DNA of 64,000 nt from Hepsetus odoe (GCA_017165825.1 CM029386.1:16817415-16881414); one strand, 5' to 3'. Shown: positions 23,074 to 36,545, counted from the first letter of the stretch. A program made the numbers and translations. The notes: generated from the letters alone by a model not told the origin.

Positions 23074-26000
23074 AAACACAGTAACAATCATTCTACTTTT
23101 TTACATGCAGAGTAGTAGTGCAGACCATAAAATGTGTTTCCCTTAGAAAGCTATTAACTAAATAAAGACTTAAATACCATCATAAAAAAAAAAAATACTT
23201 GAGTATGTGAATTATTCAAGCCTGCCTTTAAGTGTGTAGAAGCCAACTGTCTGAGTTAGACCAAGAAAAGGTTCAGGGATGAGTGATAAAATCTCAAAGC
23301 TTTTAAATAAAATCAGAGTAGATTTTTTTTTTCTTTTTTTTTTTTTGCTGTTGTTGTTTTCGGGTGGCAGAGTTGTTGGAAAGTATGAATAATAGCATGG
23401 AAGCACTGGGGGCACTGAGAGGGAGTTCCATTTTATAGCGCTTGCTGCAGCCAGGTCTCTGCTGAAAACGCCCGGGGCCTGATTGCACTCACTATACTAA
23501 ACACCCTGCCACTCCAGCACTGAGCGAATAGACTGAGCCTACAGTTCTCTCACACACCAGCCTCATACAGTTAGGACATTGTCTCATAGGCATAGGAGAC
23601 TCAAATCATCACATCCATCACTGCCTGTGATAAACAATTAGTGCAAGTTGGGTAAAAAAAAATAAAAATCTCAACATGATCCCAACTCAACATGATGATG
23701 CTTATAATCTCTTACCCCATGAGTACACAATCAGCAAGGCTGCTTCAGCATCACACATGCTTTTTTATTCTAGTTGCAATTCTGAAACACGACTCATAGA
23801 ACAGAGATGCTGAGATACAGACTTAAGGCCACACTTTTAAACAGGATTTACATTTTTTTTCTTTTGTGGCACATGTAGTCAGTCATGATTTGTGTGGTCT
23901 TTGACATGTATTGCTTCTTTCATTTTGCAATTTTTTTTTCTACATATGGAAATCATTAGCAGCATCATGAAGAATTTGAATTTGTCTGTAATTTTTCATT
24001 TTATAGACAAATTAATCCACAATTTGAAGCAAATATGCAATAATTGAGGTGTGGCAAGATAGGAGTGATTAGGAGTGATGCAGTGGGCCTGAAAGCCTTA
24101 CGGTATTATCGCTCTTGTCTGCCGCTAAGAGACTAACGATTATCATTTACTTCTGAGGCATTAGGTATTACACTATTACACTAATTATTATATTCCTGAT
24201 TCAGTCCTTCTCTTGATTCAGTCATACTCTGACTGAAAACCTCACACATTTCATTTTACGAATAGCTCAGGGCACATTTTAGGGTCTTAAAGGTCTTTTA
24301 AGGTCTTTAAATCAGCATTTCGCACCAACAAAGTTTCACAATGTGGTCAGAATCTGTCATTTATTCTTTAGATGAAAAGGCATTCATAACATCTCCATTC
24401 CAGCTCACATTTTCATTCCCTTGAGCTTATTTATTTATTTATTTATTTATTGTAGACATTGTAGACATCCATCTTTGTAAATCTCTAGAGTTCTTGCTCT
24501 CTCTCAATACATTTTTCAATGGTATTCAACAAGGCTGCCTGACCTTGTTTGTGACTTCTGGCCTGTACAAAGCATAATGCTGCATAGCGCCAGTGCAAAT
24601 CCAAATCAGCTTCCGAGCCCTGACATGTCAAGTGTTAAAAAATTCCACTTGTGCATTTGATTTTAAACTATAAACGGAAGGATGTGGGGTCCTGTGGGGT
24701 CAATGCAGAAAAAGAAAAGGGTGTAGATCGGTGGCAGAGTTCACTGTCACAGGTCTCACCTCAACTGATCAATGCTTTTCCCAGTGCTGCACTGCAGATG
24801 TTCTCACGATGAAAATCATAGACCCTATAGCGTTCCCCTTCCAGCCATCCCCACAAATGCACCGAATTTATTACCCTAAGTGTTTCACCTAATCTGTCCT
24901 ATCAAATTCAGTTTGTGTACTGCATGGTAGAATTTATAGTCTTCTAACCGAGCTGCATGGAGGCCCATTCTCCAGGCTTTCAAGCACTATTCATAAAACT
25001 CTCATATTGCAAACAATTGCTTGCTTCGCTGCACCTCCTTTTCAGAACCAGGATCTAATCTATCAAGCTCTGAGCAGCACTCGGCTAACTCGGAGGCTTC
25101 CCCTGCTTGTACAGAACAGCCTTATGTGATGCATTGCACATTCGGAGGGGGCTGGAAAGACCCCGCCACAAAACTTAGCTATTAATCACCCATGCTGGTC
25201 CAAGCCTATGGCCCTTGAGGGTTGAAAACCACTGAACCAAAAACACAGGAGTGCAGTGATCACCTTTCTAAAAACCACCTATCAACTCGTGCCAAAGCGA
25301 GTCTCCTCGCTTTCACACGAAGCCTGGCTAATCCGCCCGAAAGCTCCTGAAAGCCCAGTGTCATTATTATACCCCAGCGCCGGTTAGTTTTCCGCCCCAT
25401 TTCAGACGCAAATCAAGCATTCCTTTCCACCCTGCAAAATAAAGGTTATTTAAGAGCAGTGGACAGGGAGTAGGTTTTGGGAAAGAGGTTGCCTTGGGCT
25501 AGCTCCAGCTAAGCCCATAAGAACCACTTGCTTTAATGTAGAATAAACTGCAGTTTCCCAGTCTAGGTCATGCAGTGCCTCTGTCTAGCATAATTTTGTG
25601 TTCTCTTCTATATATAAGGCTTCGTGCAACCTCTAAGCTAATTATCAAACTCTTAAAGTGACCAAAAACTGCATTCTTCTTGTTTGATTCAACCCAAAGC
25701 TATTGTAATTGTAGGGGTCTATGTACTAACCATTGTGATTCATTTTTATATGACAATTAACATTCATATTTACATAACCACAATGCCTATTAATGTCTCA
25801 GAGTTAAAAAATAAGACAAAGCTTTGTCCCTTCAAAAGTGCAGCAGCACAGAATGCAGAAAAGCTTCTTTATATTGTATTTGAACCTAGGGTTCCTATTG
25901 ATCCATTCACCATAAGATGTTGAAATAACAATGCTGGCATTTCAAAAGGTGGAAAAAATTCCAAAATGTGGGCCAGGCTGGCTGTTACAGTGGAGTGTGT

Positions 26001-27894
26001 CCAAGTACAAAAACTTCCATCCCCTAGAGCTGTTGAATGAAACTAACTGCTCCAGCGCTGACCATGCATAATGCTAACTCTGGGTGCAGGGCAGGGACTT
26101 CACTCCAGTGTTTGATAGCATGCCCAGCTAATGCCACAAAGAGAAAGGAAGAGAAATAGAGATGCAGCCTTTGTCTACAGTCCACGTTTGAACAAAGTGC
26201 ATTTGCTTTAAGGGCCCTCCAGACCTTCTGCAGAACCAGCTTTGAGAAGCTGTGCAGTGTGCTTTCCCAAGGCTCGCTAATTCACTTATAGTGACCGTAA
26301 TTGAAATTGCGGGCACACTAATCGTAGCAGTCATGCCTTTGTTCTAAGGACTTTAAAGACATGGCTGGGTGTCGCTTCATTGCCAATACTTCAAACTATA
26401 ATTACGGTGGCCGAGAGCATTGTTATGGTATACTAATTATCTCCCTGACATTTAAATACGAGCGCTAAAAGGTTACTGCCGCAGACATATAATGACATTC
26501 ACAAGCAGATCAACCACGAGCTACAGGGCTTTTCTTGCACAGTTAATGACTCTACGATCCTTCTAAATTAGCAAAACTCTGAATGCATGGCCTGCATGCT
26601 AATCCTTTTGGAGTGTACTTCAATAAAGGGTTTCACTAAGTGCAGATCTATTATGAATGGCTTGGATGGCAATGAGAGGGCATTAAGGTTAACAGTCAAT
26701 TTGGCCTTGCGAAGACAGGAACGAGAGACAATTCGTTAAACGCCCATTTCTAAGTTTTAGGTTTTAAACCGTCAAACAAGGGTAAGGAACTTTCAAAGGA
26801 GTTTGGTCTGAATCTACATTTTTTGGTCATACGGAGTTTGTGTAAACACCCAGGAGGCGACTACGAATATTAATGATTTGTCAGCCGTCAAGAGACATTA
26901 CAGTAAACACTGTCAGGAGAACAAAGGCTGCCTCTTGCTTTGTGCAAGCATGTGATGGCTGCTGATGTTGCCAGAGTCGTAGCCTTTAATCAAGCCTTCA
27001 GATGTACAGGCTTTGTTGTGGGATTCTGCCCCAAAACCGGGATGACTGACAACCAGAGGCCTAAAACACCTGAATACAGCAAAGGGGCATAGGCTGATCT
27101 CTAACTTTAGTATAAAAAGCTCATGTTATACATGGAAGCTGATTTTAACCACAAAGCTTCCTCATAAATAAATCCTGCTCTGTCAAACTGGGTCACTTTC
27201 TGCTCACTTAATAATGGTTCTCAGATTGTACCTTCTAACAGCAAAACGGTGCCTTATTAGGAACCGAGAGCTTTTAATTTCCTTGCTAACGAAACTAGGT
27301 AGTAACGCAATTTAACACAGTCCAATAGATTGGGCCTGGACAAACCTAACAGAGTTACTACCGACACCGGGGCTTTTAAAAGCCAACTGGTCTGTGGCTA
27401 GTGGATTTGTAAACCAATAAGAGCCGGTACAATGAATAGTGAGACATTCTAAAGGGATTGGCCTTGTTTAAAGGGAATTGGTGGTGGGGGGACCACTCTC
27501 AAGAGAATGCTCTGCAAATCTGTAGAACAGTTGGCCAAATGTTTTCATGGATGGAGGGAGAGAGGTCAACACCCCGGCTGTTCCTGTGAGCCTACCCCGG
27601 GGGTGATATGGAAACACGTGCTACGCCGCTTCCCACCATATGTGGACATACATCAACACATAAAAGCCTTCATTGCCTCCGCCACTGCGGACTGTCTGTT
27701 TAGGACGTTAACAGATACATGTACAAGGCTTTACATGGGCCGGGGATGATTTCAACCAATCGGAGAAAGGTTTCTATCGGACGTTCCTCATTTATGCTGA
27801 AATGTCCTGCTCTGTCAAATACCTCCATGATAATCTGTGCTCTGTTTACAGTGAGCTCTTTTCAATTGGTTTATCTCTGGCTGTGAGACAGGAA

Positions 27895-27897
<3 letters not shown>

Positions 27898-27937
<40 letters not shown>
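27898..27937. repeat. (TA)n microsatellite
   Basis: About 20 TA units in anos1 intron 2; able to extrude a cruciform in principle. Confidence 0.9.
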
Positions 27938-27940
<3 letters not shown>

Positions 27941-28012
27941 GTGAAAGCATTCATACTAATTTTAGTGTTATGATATGTAAACATATTCAGGGAATGAGAA
28001 ACGAGGGAAAAC

Positions 28013-28295
28013 GAACACACAAACAGAAACAGAAGGAGACAAGAGGAGGAGAGTAAGTAAGGAGAGAAAGTGAAAAAGAGAAAGCATAGGAAAGAAAGGA
28101 AGGGCGAAGGAGAGACAGACAGTGTGACAGAGAAACAGAGAGACAGAAATAGTTAGATGGACAGAAACTGGTGGGGAGATGAGAGGGATGAAAGAGATAA
28201 AGAAATAAAGGAATAAACACTGAAAGGAAGAGAGAGAAGGACAGAGAAAAGAAAAAGGGCAGAGAAGGACAGGAAGAGAGAGAGAGAGGTATGAT
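28013..28295. repeat. purine-rich tract in anos1 intron 2
   Basis: About 280 nt with strong A/G bias on the plus strand (GAGA, GGAAA, CAGA units). The apparent Leu/Ser-rich frames on the minus strand here are composition artefacts. Confidence 0.75.
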
Positions 28296-28762
28296 AAAGA
28301 GTGTGGAAAAATCTGTGCTGGCAACATACCAGCCGTCTACCTCTCTGCTGTGGGCACGGTACTGTTATTTAATTACAGGCCTGCTGCAGAATGTTAATCT
28401 CCTCATTATGAAAAGTGGGTTGAGCCCTTTGCTGAAATTAGCATTTTGCCTTGCAGTTAAAAGAGCACAGACCTGCATTAATGTGCATCAGACCACACAG
28501 CATCTTTTCGCCTTCATTTGTTTCAGTCTCATTATATTTCTGACCAGGAGCTCAGCCACTATATCATAAATGCATTTCTGTATGAAAACACTCCCTACAT
28601 AGGAATAATGGTTCCAAAGCAGGAACTGTCACACTGCTCTCAGAGTGATGTATGATGTCATTATCTGAGGCATGTGAGCATACCAATGTTTTAAAATGAC
28701 GGATCTTCAACGACTCTGTGTCAAACGGCGACGTAATGGCATGTAATTTTGACAGAAATTAC

Positions 28763-28810
28763 CTTTGCACACTGCTTATGGCCTTGGCACCAGCCTAGGG
28801 ATCCATTACT
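28763..28810 (-). CDS. anos1: anos1 exon 2: Cys-rich region micro-exon
   Basis: A 48-nt, 16-codon exon bounded by a tctctacag acceptor and a gtaatt donor. It encodes SNGSLGWCQGHKQCAK, matching human NNGSLVWCQNHKQCSK. Phase 0 at both ends keeps frame with exons 1 and 3. It lies about 7 kb downstream of exon 1 and 9.4 kb upstream of exon 3. Confidence 0.93.
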
Positions 28811-29398
28811 CTGTAGAGAGAGAGGAGAGAAAGAAAAGAAAGAACTGAGAATCATGCTGCAACTTGTTATATCAACCCTATTTAGAGTAAACATTCTTTA
28901 ATCTGATGTGACGCTATATGGAATGCGAATTGTGGATGATGTGATGTACCGCACATATTTCATGAGAAATAACCTGGAAACATGGAAAAATTCATTCAGA
29001 GAACTCCATCCATCATCTGAGCCGCTTGTCCCAAGCAGGGTGGCGGGGCATGCCGGGGTCTGTTCCAGCACTCATGGGGCAGAGAAACACTGGACAGGTG
29101 TTCAGAGATTTTATTTATCCATTTATTTTTATTTTCTTTTGTTTCCTCTTCTCTTTTTTTAGCTCAAACATGCAAATTATGTGACGCAACCCAAAAAAGA
29201 CAAAAAAAAAAAAAATCATAATAGTTTTTAAACAGAGAATATGCAGTTGTTATATTGGAACAGTCTACCAACAGGCCAAGGAAGCCATTAGTGGTTTAAA
29301 TAACAAAGCAACAACTTACCACTTCGGGTTTTTTTTGTGTTTTTTTTGTACCAGAAAATGTTTGTCCTGTAGATGATGAAACAAGGATAGTGCTTTTT

Positions 29399-29608
29399 AA
29401 GTGAAAGTGACTCTTTTTCATCTGTTTCACAATGAAACAGCACACAGTAAAACACAACGCATACCCATACCCACTGTGAAGCAGGGGGCTGCTATTTTAA
29501 GCACCCAGGGAGCAGTGATGGGGACAGTACCTTGCTCAAGGGTACCTCAGAAAAACCTATTGGTTTGGGATTCAAACTCATGACCATCTGATCTTGGGGC
29601 CAAGGATT
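29399..29608 (-). mobile_element. SINE family A in anos1 intron 1
   Basis: Reversed; tail, body and B-box region are present, and the head is lost after CTTGGGGCCAAGG. Confidence 0.75.
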
Positions 29609-30337
29609 AAGCATTTCAGTGATAGACGTTGAAGAATTTGTTTAATCCTACTGCTCATAGTATTCAAAATGAACAAGTTTGGGTAACAGACTGAAACTCT
29701 TAACGGGACACCAGGCTGCACTAGGACAGTTGGGTACCAGTATTCATGAATGGCTGGGCAGCAAAAAACTCCCATGTACAGACGATTTACAGAGTAAAAT
29801 ATGCTTTTCAAGCATGAAAAAAGGTCAAGCCCAGCTTTCTTAATTAACACTCATCATGTTTAATTCAGTGACATTGTGGTTGTTGCTCAACCGCTCACAG
29901 GGTTTAAGTCTGCTGTTATGTCTGGCAACCCCTTCCAATTCCAAATTCACACACAGAAGTATAATCCACCGTTGGGGAATATTTCAGTATGTTGTCGTTA
30001 TCATGATTAAGAGGCTTTCCTTAGAGTATTGTACAATGAATATTGTAGAGTCTGCACAATGAATATTATGAAAAAGTTTTTGGTTTTTTTTATTAATAGT
30101 TTGTTAATTAAATAATGAATATTGGGCTTCAGTCTAAAAACCAATACTGGGTTGTTGTCAGCAAAAGATGGTGGATTGGACATTGTGCAGTCTGTCCTGA
30201 ACACTCTCACGATGTGTGAATTCATGTTATTGGCTGTATAGTTCTTCCTTCGGCAGTTTCTAGATGCTAGTCTTAGCCATTGGAAAAGAAAGAATGGTAT
30301 TGGACATTTCTATTAATCTCTATGAATTTATTTTTAT

Positions 30338-30590
30338 AGGCCTAGTGGTTAGCGAGTTGCCCCGCATCGGAAGATTGTGGGTTCGATTCCCTCACAAGTA
30401 GGTTGCCCTGAGGTACCCCTGAGCAAGGTACCGTCCCCATCACTGCTCCCTGGGCGCTTTCAATAGCTGCCCACTGCTGCACGGTGTTTGTGGACATGGG
30501 TTAAAAGCAGAGGTCCAATTTCGTTGTGGTTCACGTGTGCTGTGCTGTGACCTCGCAATGACGAGGGTTGTCACTTTCACTTTCACTTTA
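30338..30590 (+). mobile_element. SINE family A in anos1 intron 1
   Basis: The first bases are missing (starts near GGCCTAGTGGTTAGC), the rest is well preserved, with a doubled TCACTTTCACTTTCAC tail. Confidence 0.8.
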
Positions 30591-33500
30591 ATAGCACAAT
30601 TTATTTATTTAATTTTTTCTTTTCCATTTACATTTTTACTGTTCTTCTTTCAAAGTTGGGTTGAAGTTAAAAGATGTTGATTTAGGACACTATCAGCTGC
30701 ATGACACCTGCCTAACCCTAATCCTACATCTTTTGGGAGGCCCATCTTCTCTTCCACCTCCATGTCGCCATAATTAGACAAGCATTCAAAAAATGAAATG
30801 AACGTATATTTCATGGATGTCTAAACTCTCACTTGCAAAGAAAGCTCGTTTAGTTACTTAGAAGTCTACAATATAAATCTCTCACCAGCCCTTTCAATCA
30901 CAAAGTCTGTTTGCACAGCAAATCTTGGAATGTTCCTTAGCATGTCGGGAACTGTCATAGAGTTTGGCTCCTTTGGCAAATACAGACTGTTCTTTAAGGA
31001 AATTTCTACTGACTTCAGAGCTGAGCAGGCCACTTCTGGCTAGTCACGCAAAGTTCAGCACAAAGGGTTTCTGCAGGCTCAAAAAAAAAAATCCTCAGGA
31101 AGGCTGAACTTCCATATGGATCACCTTTTGAGATGAAATGCTTCAGTATGAGTCGCAAACAGTGAACGCTGTAAAACAAGCCACACCATGAGGATGTTGT
31201 TCTACAGGCTCATTGAATCTGAGCCACAATGGCAGACATGAGACAAACAAATCCGTTGTAATAAGCAGGATCAATAGACAGTGCTTCAGGCAAAAGTACA
31301 ATGTAGCTCATCTCATACCAAATGTGCTTTTGCCCTACGAATGTCAAATCTTTTTCATTATATGTGAAATTTAACGTATAAAATTCTGTTAAACTCCTCA
31401 AGAGCTGCACATTGTCTCGTCAAGACTGCAGAGCTTTAGACCAGATGACTTCATTTCTGAGGAGCTCCGCCTGGTTTCTTTTCTATTCACGCAAATCCAT
31501 AAAACGTGATGAATGGAGCCCAGTGAGCTGCTACTTGCTGTCAAAAAACAAATCGATAGTCCCTTTTAGCACTGAAACAATGAGGAGAATGTCTGGAAAG
31601 CCATTTGAACAGCCTAACCATGGACCACAAATGGACCACCTCAAAGCTAGGCTAATTTCCCTAATTGTAGCCCAGGGTTGCCCTTGAGGCCTTGACGAAC
31701 TGTGAAGCTTCATTCAACCAAAGCACGTCAGATAAACCCAGGAACTCTAATTCCATCTCATATCTGAGGGAGAAGATAATTGACAAAAATGGCTCTTCTC
31801 TCCACTCAAGAGCTGGTGATTGAGATGTGGACACCAAAACAATGATCCTCAATGATCAGCACATATGAAAGGCACTCATTCTGTGCGAGCCAAAAGCTTT
31901 GACAGCAAAGGCAGTTCCAGAACGTGGGGAGACAACGCTTTCTGCTGTTTGAATAGGACTGTGTTGGAATGGTCTGAACAATGGTGAGGCTTTTTTTCAA
32001 CGCTTCCACAATAAAGAGCTTCAAGCCTTGTGTCACTTCTCGATAACATCTCCCAGGTCACGGGCAGCTTGCTGAGCCGAAGAGAGACGTTCGGGCACTA
32101 AGGGAGATTGATGCGCTCAGCCTCCAGAGATTATGTTTTGATGTCTGGCTCAGATAGAAGGACAAGTGTTGCACAGTTGAAGGCAGACAATTTGAATAGA
32201 CGTTTGCTTTTAAATGAATGGCCTTTGAGGTCCTGGGGTTCATCTCAGAGGAGAAATTTTCATTAAGAAGGAGCAGGGGCTTTTTCAGAAAGGCATGTAA
32301 TGGGGTGAATGACACAGAATAGCCTTGGTTGGCTTTGTGCCGACTTCATAAGACAGAGATTAGTGGACAAAATTAGAATGATCATTGTTATGGTTTAGGG
32401 TATATTTCTGCAGACAGAGTGGAAACTGTACCCAAAAGTAAACCAGAAATAATGAAATGGTCATGAGAGGCTCATCACTGCATACATTGTTTTTAACTTC
32501 CCATATTGAATCCAAGTGGTTAAAGTTATACAGAACCTCTGAGGTTTCAAAGAACATGTTAAATAACTGACTGTTCATTACTGGCCAACTGTCAGTCTAA
32601 TGGAGGCCACATAGATGAGGATAGATGTAATCACAAAGTTGGCCGGGACAACTAAACATTGGCTATAGATGACAGATGCCCATATCTGAACTGTCTGTTT
32701 ACATATCCACTACAGTATATATATACACATTTATGAAATGCAAAAAATGTTAGCAACTTTGCCTGGATTAGAAATAAAAGAGAAATATAAAAGGTAATTT
32801 TATAAAACCAAAAAATATGGAGACATTTTAGTGGCGTCGCCAAGCATCACATGAATGTTCTACTCTTCTACAAAACAGCACATACCACATCAATTATCAG
32901 TTTGAAATATCTGATCATTTTTGAGCAATTATCTACCAATACCAATTTGGTTTTGATCATGATCGTTTATTCCTAAAGCCAATGCAAATACATCACTGGG
33001 GTTGGAATAAAACCTCATGAAAGGAGAAGGGCAAAAACAAGCATTCCTAATTTCAATGTGACTTAATGGAACATGTTTTTATTCCAAGTAAAGGTGGGTG
33101 ATATTGCCAAAATGTCATTTTTATAATACATGACATCACACATCATTTTGACATTATGTTTTGGAAGACTGGAAGGGACAGAGGAACCAGCGTTTTCAGA
33201 ATAAACAGGAAATATCCGTGACAGGTCAGATAAATAGGGTACTATTGCTCACCCCTATTTCCATACCAGAAAGTCTCCACTGGTCTTTAAAATGACAGAA
33301 TTTTAACTCACTTATAACGAGGTAAAGTGTTGGTAATAAAGTGCAAAATAGGCCAAATACGTTCTCTCTGATGATGACTAAATTTTAATGTGGTGTTGAT
33401 GCTTTGCCACACTCTCAAATACTTATTTTTTTTTCAACCCAATGTATTTAAATCCCATGCCCTTTTTGATGTCGTACCAGGCTCTGCTCTTCTGGGAAAT

Positions 33501-34352
33501 CTCCACAATGGACCATACAGAACTGAAAAGGTCTCGAGCCAACCCTCATTTCTTTTTGCTTCCAAAATCCCAGACTTTCTCTATTTTTAATGTATTGTGA
33601 GTGCTGGGATAGACTCCAGTACCTCTTGTGACCCTACTCAGGACAAGCGAGTGAGTGAGTGAGTGAGTGTTGAGGAATAGTTCTCTGAAGGATGAAGTTT
33701 TTGGTTCTCATTTTCAGTGCAGTCCTTGTTTCTGACCAGGTTCAGAAGATTGGTTTTGTTGGTTAAACCACTCAGTGACCTACATACTGTATGAATCATT
33801 CCAGCAGAACAAAGCCGTCTAACTTGAGACATGAAGCAGTGGAGAAACAGGAGCAGATGATTCCAGATGTTCAGCCCAGTAATTAGTTTACTGCTGATGC
33901 TGAACACTGATTGGTTGGAACCTCTTCATATAGAACCTTGTATCTTTAGGCACTTGCAGCCTGTTACAGTAAAACCTTTGTTCCCATTTATTGTGTTTCA
34001 TCTATTGAATATGCCAAAGATAAGACAGTAAGACAAGCATAACAGAGTAGTTTTGCACAAACAAAAGGTGATCCCGTAGCAGAGTATAAGGAAATGAGGG
34101 GTGTGTCAAGACTTCTGCACAGTACTACAGTTGAGGGGATGTGCATGAGTAAGGTAGAGAATGGATACTGGAGGATTAATTCTGGTTCACAATCAACATA
34201 TCTAACTTTGCACACTACAAACAGGTTCAAACCGGGCTTTTTAAGCTCTAAACCACTGCTAAACCAGACGGCAGTTTTACCTTAGTCTTGCCTCATGTGT
34301 ATAATCAGCAGCTGCCTGAACCGTAACTGTAAATGGTCAGTACAGTCATGTA

Positions 34353-34533
34353 GTGCAGCGTTTTCCCAGCCCTGGTCCTGGAGGCGCAGTGCTCTGCACA
34401 CTTGAGATTTTCCTGCTCCCAACACAGCTGATCCAACTAATTAGCTCTTTAATAACTCCTTATTGAGTTAAACTGGGTGTGTTAAAACAAGGACAGGGCA
34501 ATGTGCCTGTCCAGAGCTGGGAAACACTGCTGC
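34353..34533. mobile_element. hAT-like MITE in anos1 intron 1
   Basis: About 180 bp with inverted ends GTTTTCCCAGCCCTGG and CAGAGCTGGGAAACAC, a structure common among short non-autonomous fish hAT-type elements. No coding content; target duplication unclear. Confidence 0.55.
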
Positions 34534-35791
34534 AGCCTTTACAAGGCAGGCTGCTTTGAATGATTTCACCATTTAACGTTTAAGTGCAAACATGTCAAAC
34601 ATGTTAATGATGCTGTGTGTATAAGATATGTAGTTAGCTGGGCTGGCTTGTGTAAGCGTATTTGGTGCCAGGGCTGAGAATCTACTGTCTGTTTCAGTAA
34701 ACTGGGGTTTATATGCTGTGATATCACTTTTCAGCTTTAGCTAACGAGCATCACATCTGAACAAAGTCAGAACATTGAGTCAGTTCTGAGGAGAAGGGAA
34801 AAAATAAACATTTTTCAGAGTCATTTTGACATTTTTTCTTTGGCTGGTAATCACGATGCAGGCAAAAGGCAGCTCATGTTTTAAAACATAGGGATAATTA
34901 TCTCTGGCAACAATATGCATGATATAATGTCCTCAAAATAGTGTTGCTCCTACGCTGTACAAAGTAAAATTGAAGCAAGAGTTTGGCCAGTGCAAAAATA
35001 TCTCCTTTACTTTAATTTGCCAACATTTTGGTCGGAGGAATTTTTCATTTTTTGGTGGAACTGGTCTGAATTCTTCATTACTTCAGAGATTAAGCCTGAC
35101 ATCTTCAATTGTGTGCACACCACCGAGCCGTTTTAGTGCTTTAGCGGGATTTTTTCTGGACTTTATACATGGCATCCAGCAAGCTGCGATGTGTCATTTG
35201 CTGGGTGCATCAGATTGTTCCGAAAGAACAGTTTCTATTACGTTTTATTAAATTTATTCAAAATTAAAATCAATATTACCAAAGGAGTGCGACTAATAAA
35301 TTGCATCATGGAAAATGAACGGACTATGAAAATGACCAAGAAAGTTGCAGGGATGTTGGAATGAACTCGGATGTTTTTTAAACCCAATTAATAAATAGGT
35401 TTCAAGATCTGGCCTTTTTTCTCCCCAGATAAAGAAAAAAAAATCACATACACTGTCTAAAAGTGTGCAGACACCTGCTCATGCGGTCAGTCCGACTTCA
35501 AGAGTGACCCTCCCTTTAGCAGTAACAGTCTCTGGTCATCTGGGAAGGTTAGATGCTGGAACATTGCTATGAGGATTTGATTGCATCCAGCCCATTAGAG
35601 CATCAGTGAGGATCACTTCTGGCTTACAAATCCCAGCTCACAGTACTTCACACACTCTCAACAGGCTCTATATCTGTCAGACCCCTACTGACCTACCAGA
35701 ACGGGGGTTCCTCAGTAATAACTTTAATTATAGTATCATATCGCGATACTGGATCTGTTACACAAGCTGGTTATTCCACTCTCTCTCTTTC

Positions 35792-35796
<5 letters not shown>

Positions 35797-35832
<36 letters not shown>
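35797..35832. repeat. (CA)n microsatellite after the anos1 exon 1 donor
   Basis: About 17 CA units, 25 nt into intron 1 on the anos1 strand. Confidence 0.92.
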
Positions 35833-35835
<3 letters not shown>

Positions 35836-35857
35836 ACAGACACGCGCGCGCACGCAC

Positions 35858-36028
35858 CTGGAAGTGGCCGGCTGTGAGCGCGATGCGCGTGCTGTGGAGG
35901 CTGAGACACCTGGCGGCGCACCTGGTGCGGAAAATGCCGCCCAGCGCCGAGGAGGAGTCCGCTTTCCTCCCGCGGACTCCGCTGCAGGCCAGCAGGACAG
36001 TAATCCACACACACGCGGCGCTCTGCAT
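35858..36028 (-). CDS. anos1: anos1 exon 1: signal peptide and start of Cys-rich region
   Basis: 57 codons from ATG at 36026-36028 to a CAG|gtgcgt donor. The N-terminus is a signal peptide: an uncharged stretch around VWITVLLAC, with likely cleavage near residue 20. The mature part contains RTRCAARCLSLHSTRI, closely matching human RARCASRCLSLQITRI. I chose this ATG because the only longer open extension begins at TTG and lacks a signal-like N-terminus. The region is GC- and CpG-rich. A (CA)n microsatellite begins about 25 nt past the donor. The exon ends in phase 0. Confidence 0.93.
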
Positions 36029-36200
36029 GGCGCGACCCGTGAAGAAGAAATGTCCGAAAAGCGCGAGAGTAAAAGTGGATGTGAGGAGAGAGCGAGAGAA
36101 ACCCGCAAACTTCAATCAGCGCAGCCTGAGGGGGCGGAGTCAGCGCAGCGCCTCGGCGCGCTATTGGTCAGAATCGCCCCCCTGCACTCAGAGTGAGGAG
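36029..36200 (-). promoter_or_regulatory. anos1 promoter and 5' UTR region, CpG-rich
   Basis: This GC- and CpG-rich block lies directly upstream of the anos1 start. Reading the minus strand there is a CCAAT box (36163-36167), followed by a GC box (36131-36137). No TATA box is evident. CpG density falls off sharply past about 36200. The transcription start is not determinable from sequence alone. Confidence 0.55.
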
Positions 36201-36393
36201 TGACTGAAGAGTGTACCTGCTCTCAGCCCTGCGTTATTCCTGCCTTCCTTCCTGTGCACAGGGGATTTGGAGAAGCTCTTGAGGCAGTCAGCAATGTGCT
36301 TTTTTGGTCTTTTGAAAAATCTTCTCATTTCCATTTTTTCATTTTTCTTTTCTCTTTTTATTATTTATCCCATCTTATCTTTTCTCATCTTAT

Positions 36394-36545
36394 TAATCCT
36401 AGTACTCTAGTTCAGGTAGAATAATTAGATCCCGTACACATCTCTCACCTGCACCTCAACCAATGGTTTCACTTCCCTCCCTGTAATGATGAGACATGCT
36501 TTCATCTCCACGCTTAATTAACATCTGCTAAAGGACAATCTGGCC
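36394..36545 (+). repeat. local duplicate, copy 1 (uninterrupted)
   Basis: TCCTAGTACTCTAGTTCAGG through CCTGTAATGATGA to AAAGGACAATCTGG. It matches copy 2 at 36907-37335 at many positions; spacing between the copy starts is about 510 nt. Between them lies a reversed repeat tail. Confidence 0.75.

Larger units (their letters stand above)
19346..28762. other. anos1 intron 2
   Basis: 9.4 kb. Repeats cluster at 19430-23075; 23640-27480 is nearly free of recognised repeats and rich in TAAT-type AT motifs between GC-balanced segments. No further exon found. Confidence 0.55.
28811..35857. other. anos1 intron 1
   Basis: 7 kb with two SINEs, a MITE, repeat tails and a possible transposon end near 35450-35660. 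The block 30780-32330 has no recognised repeat. No alternative exon is supported. Confidence 0.55.
6324..36028 (-). pseudogene. anos1: anosmin-1 gene (13 coding exons), reading frame apparently broken
   Basis: Anosmin-1 is a secreted glycoprotein that binds heparan sulphate and FGFR1 signalling complexes and guides olfactory and GnRH neuron migration; human loss causes X-linked Kallmann syndrome (established knowledge). Coding exons, 5' to 3' on the minus strand: 35858-36028, 28763-28810, 19283-19345, 17344-17566, 17070-17254, 16027-16156, 15514-15724, 13103-13244, 11904-12009, 9343-9431, 8348-8519, 7672-7892, 6324-6507. Domain order is signal peptide, cysteine-rich region, WAP (8 Cys), FnIII 1-4. 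All introns are GT-AG. Total coding length is 1945 nt; about five single-base losses in exons 7, 9 and 13 would account for the roughly 649-residue protein expected (human is 680). Read literally, translation stops at 15555-15557 in exon 7. Teleosts carry two paralogs (anos1a, anos1b); which one this is cannot be told here. Gene identity is secure; pseudogene status is inference, since assembly error would look the same. Confidence 0.9.

Noticed and set aside
27968..28327. Leu/Ser/Phe-rich minus-strand frame resembling a membrane protein
   Set aside because: It is a translation of a purine-rich tract on the opposite strand; no splice or family support.
35606..36196. Plus-strand open frame of 196 codons, the longest in the window
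   Set aside because: It overlaps anos1 exon 1 and its CpG-rich promoter on the opposite strand and includes a CA repeat; no domain is visible. It is a shadow of GC-rich sequence.
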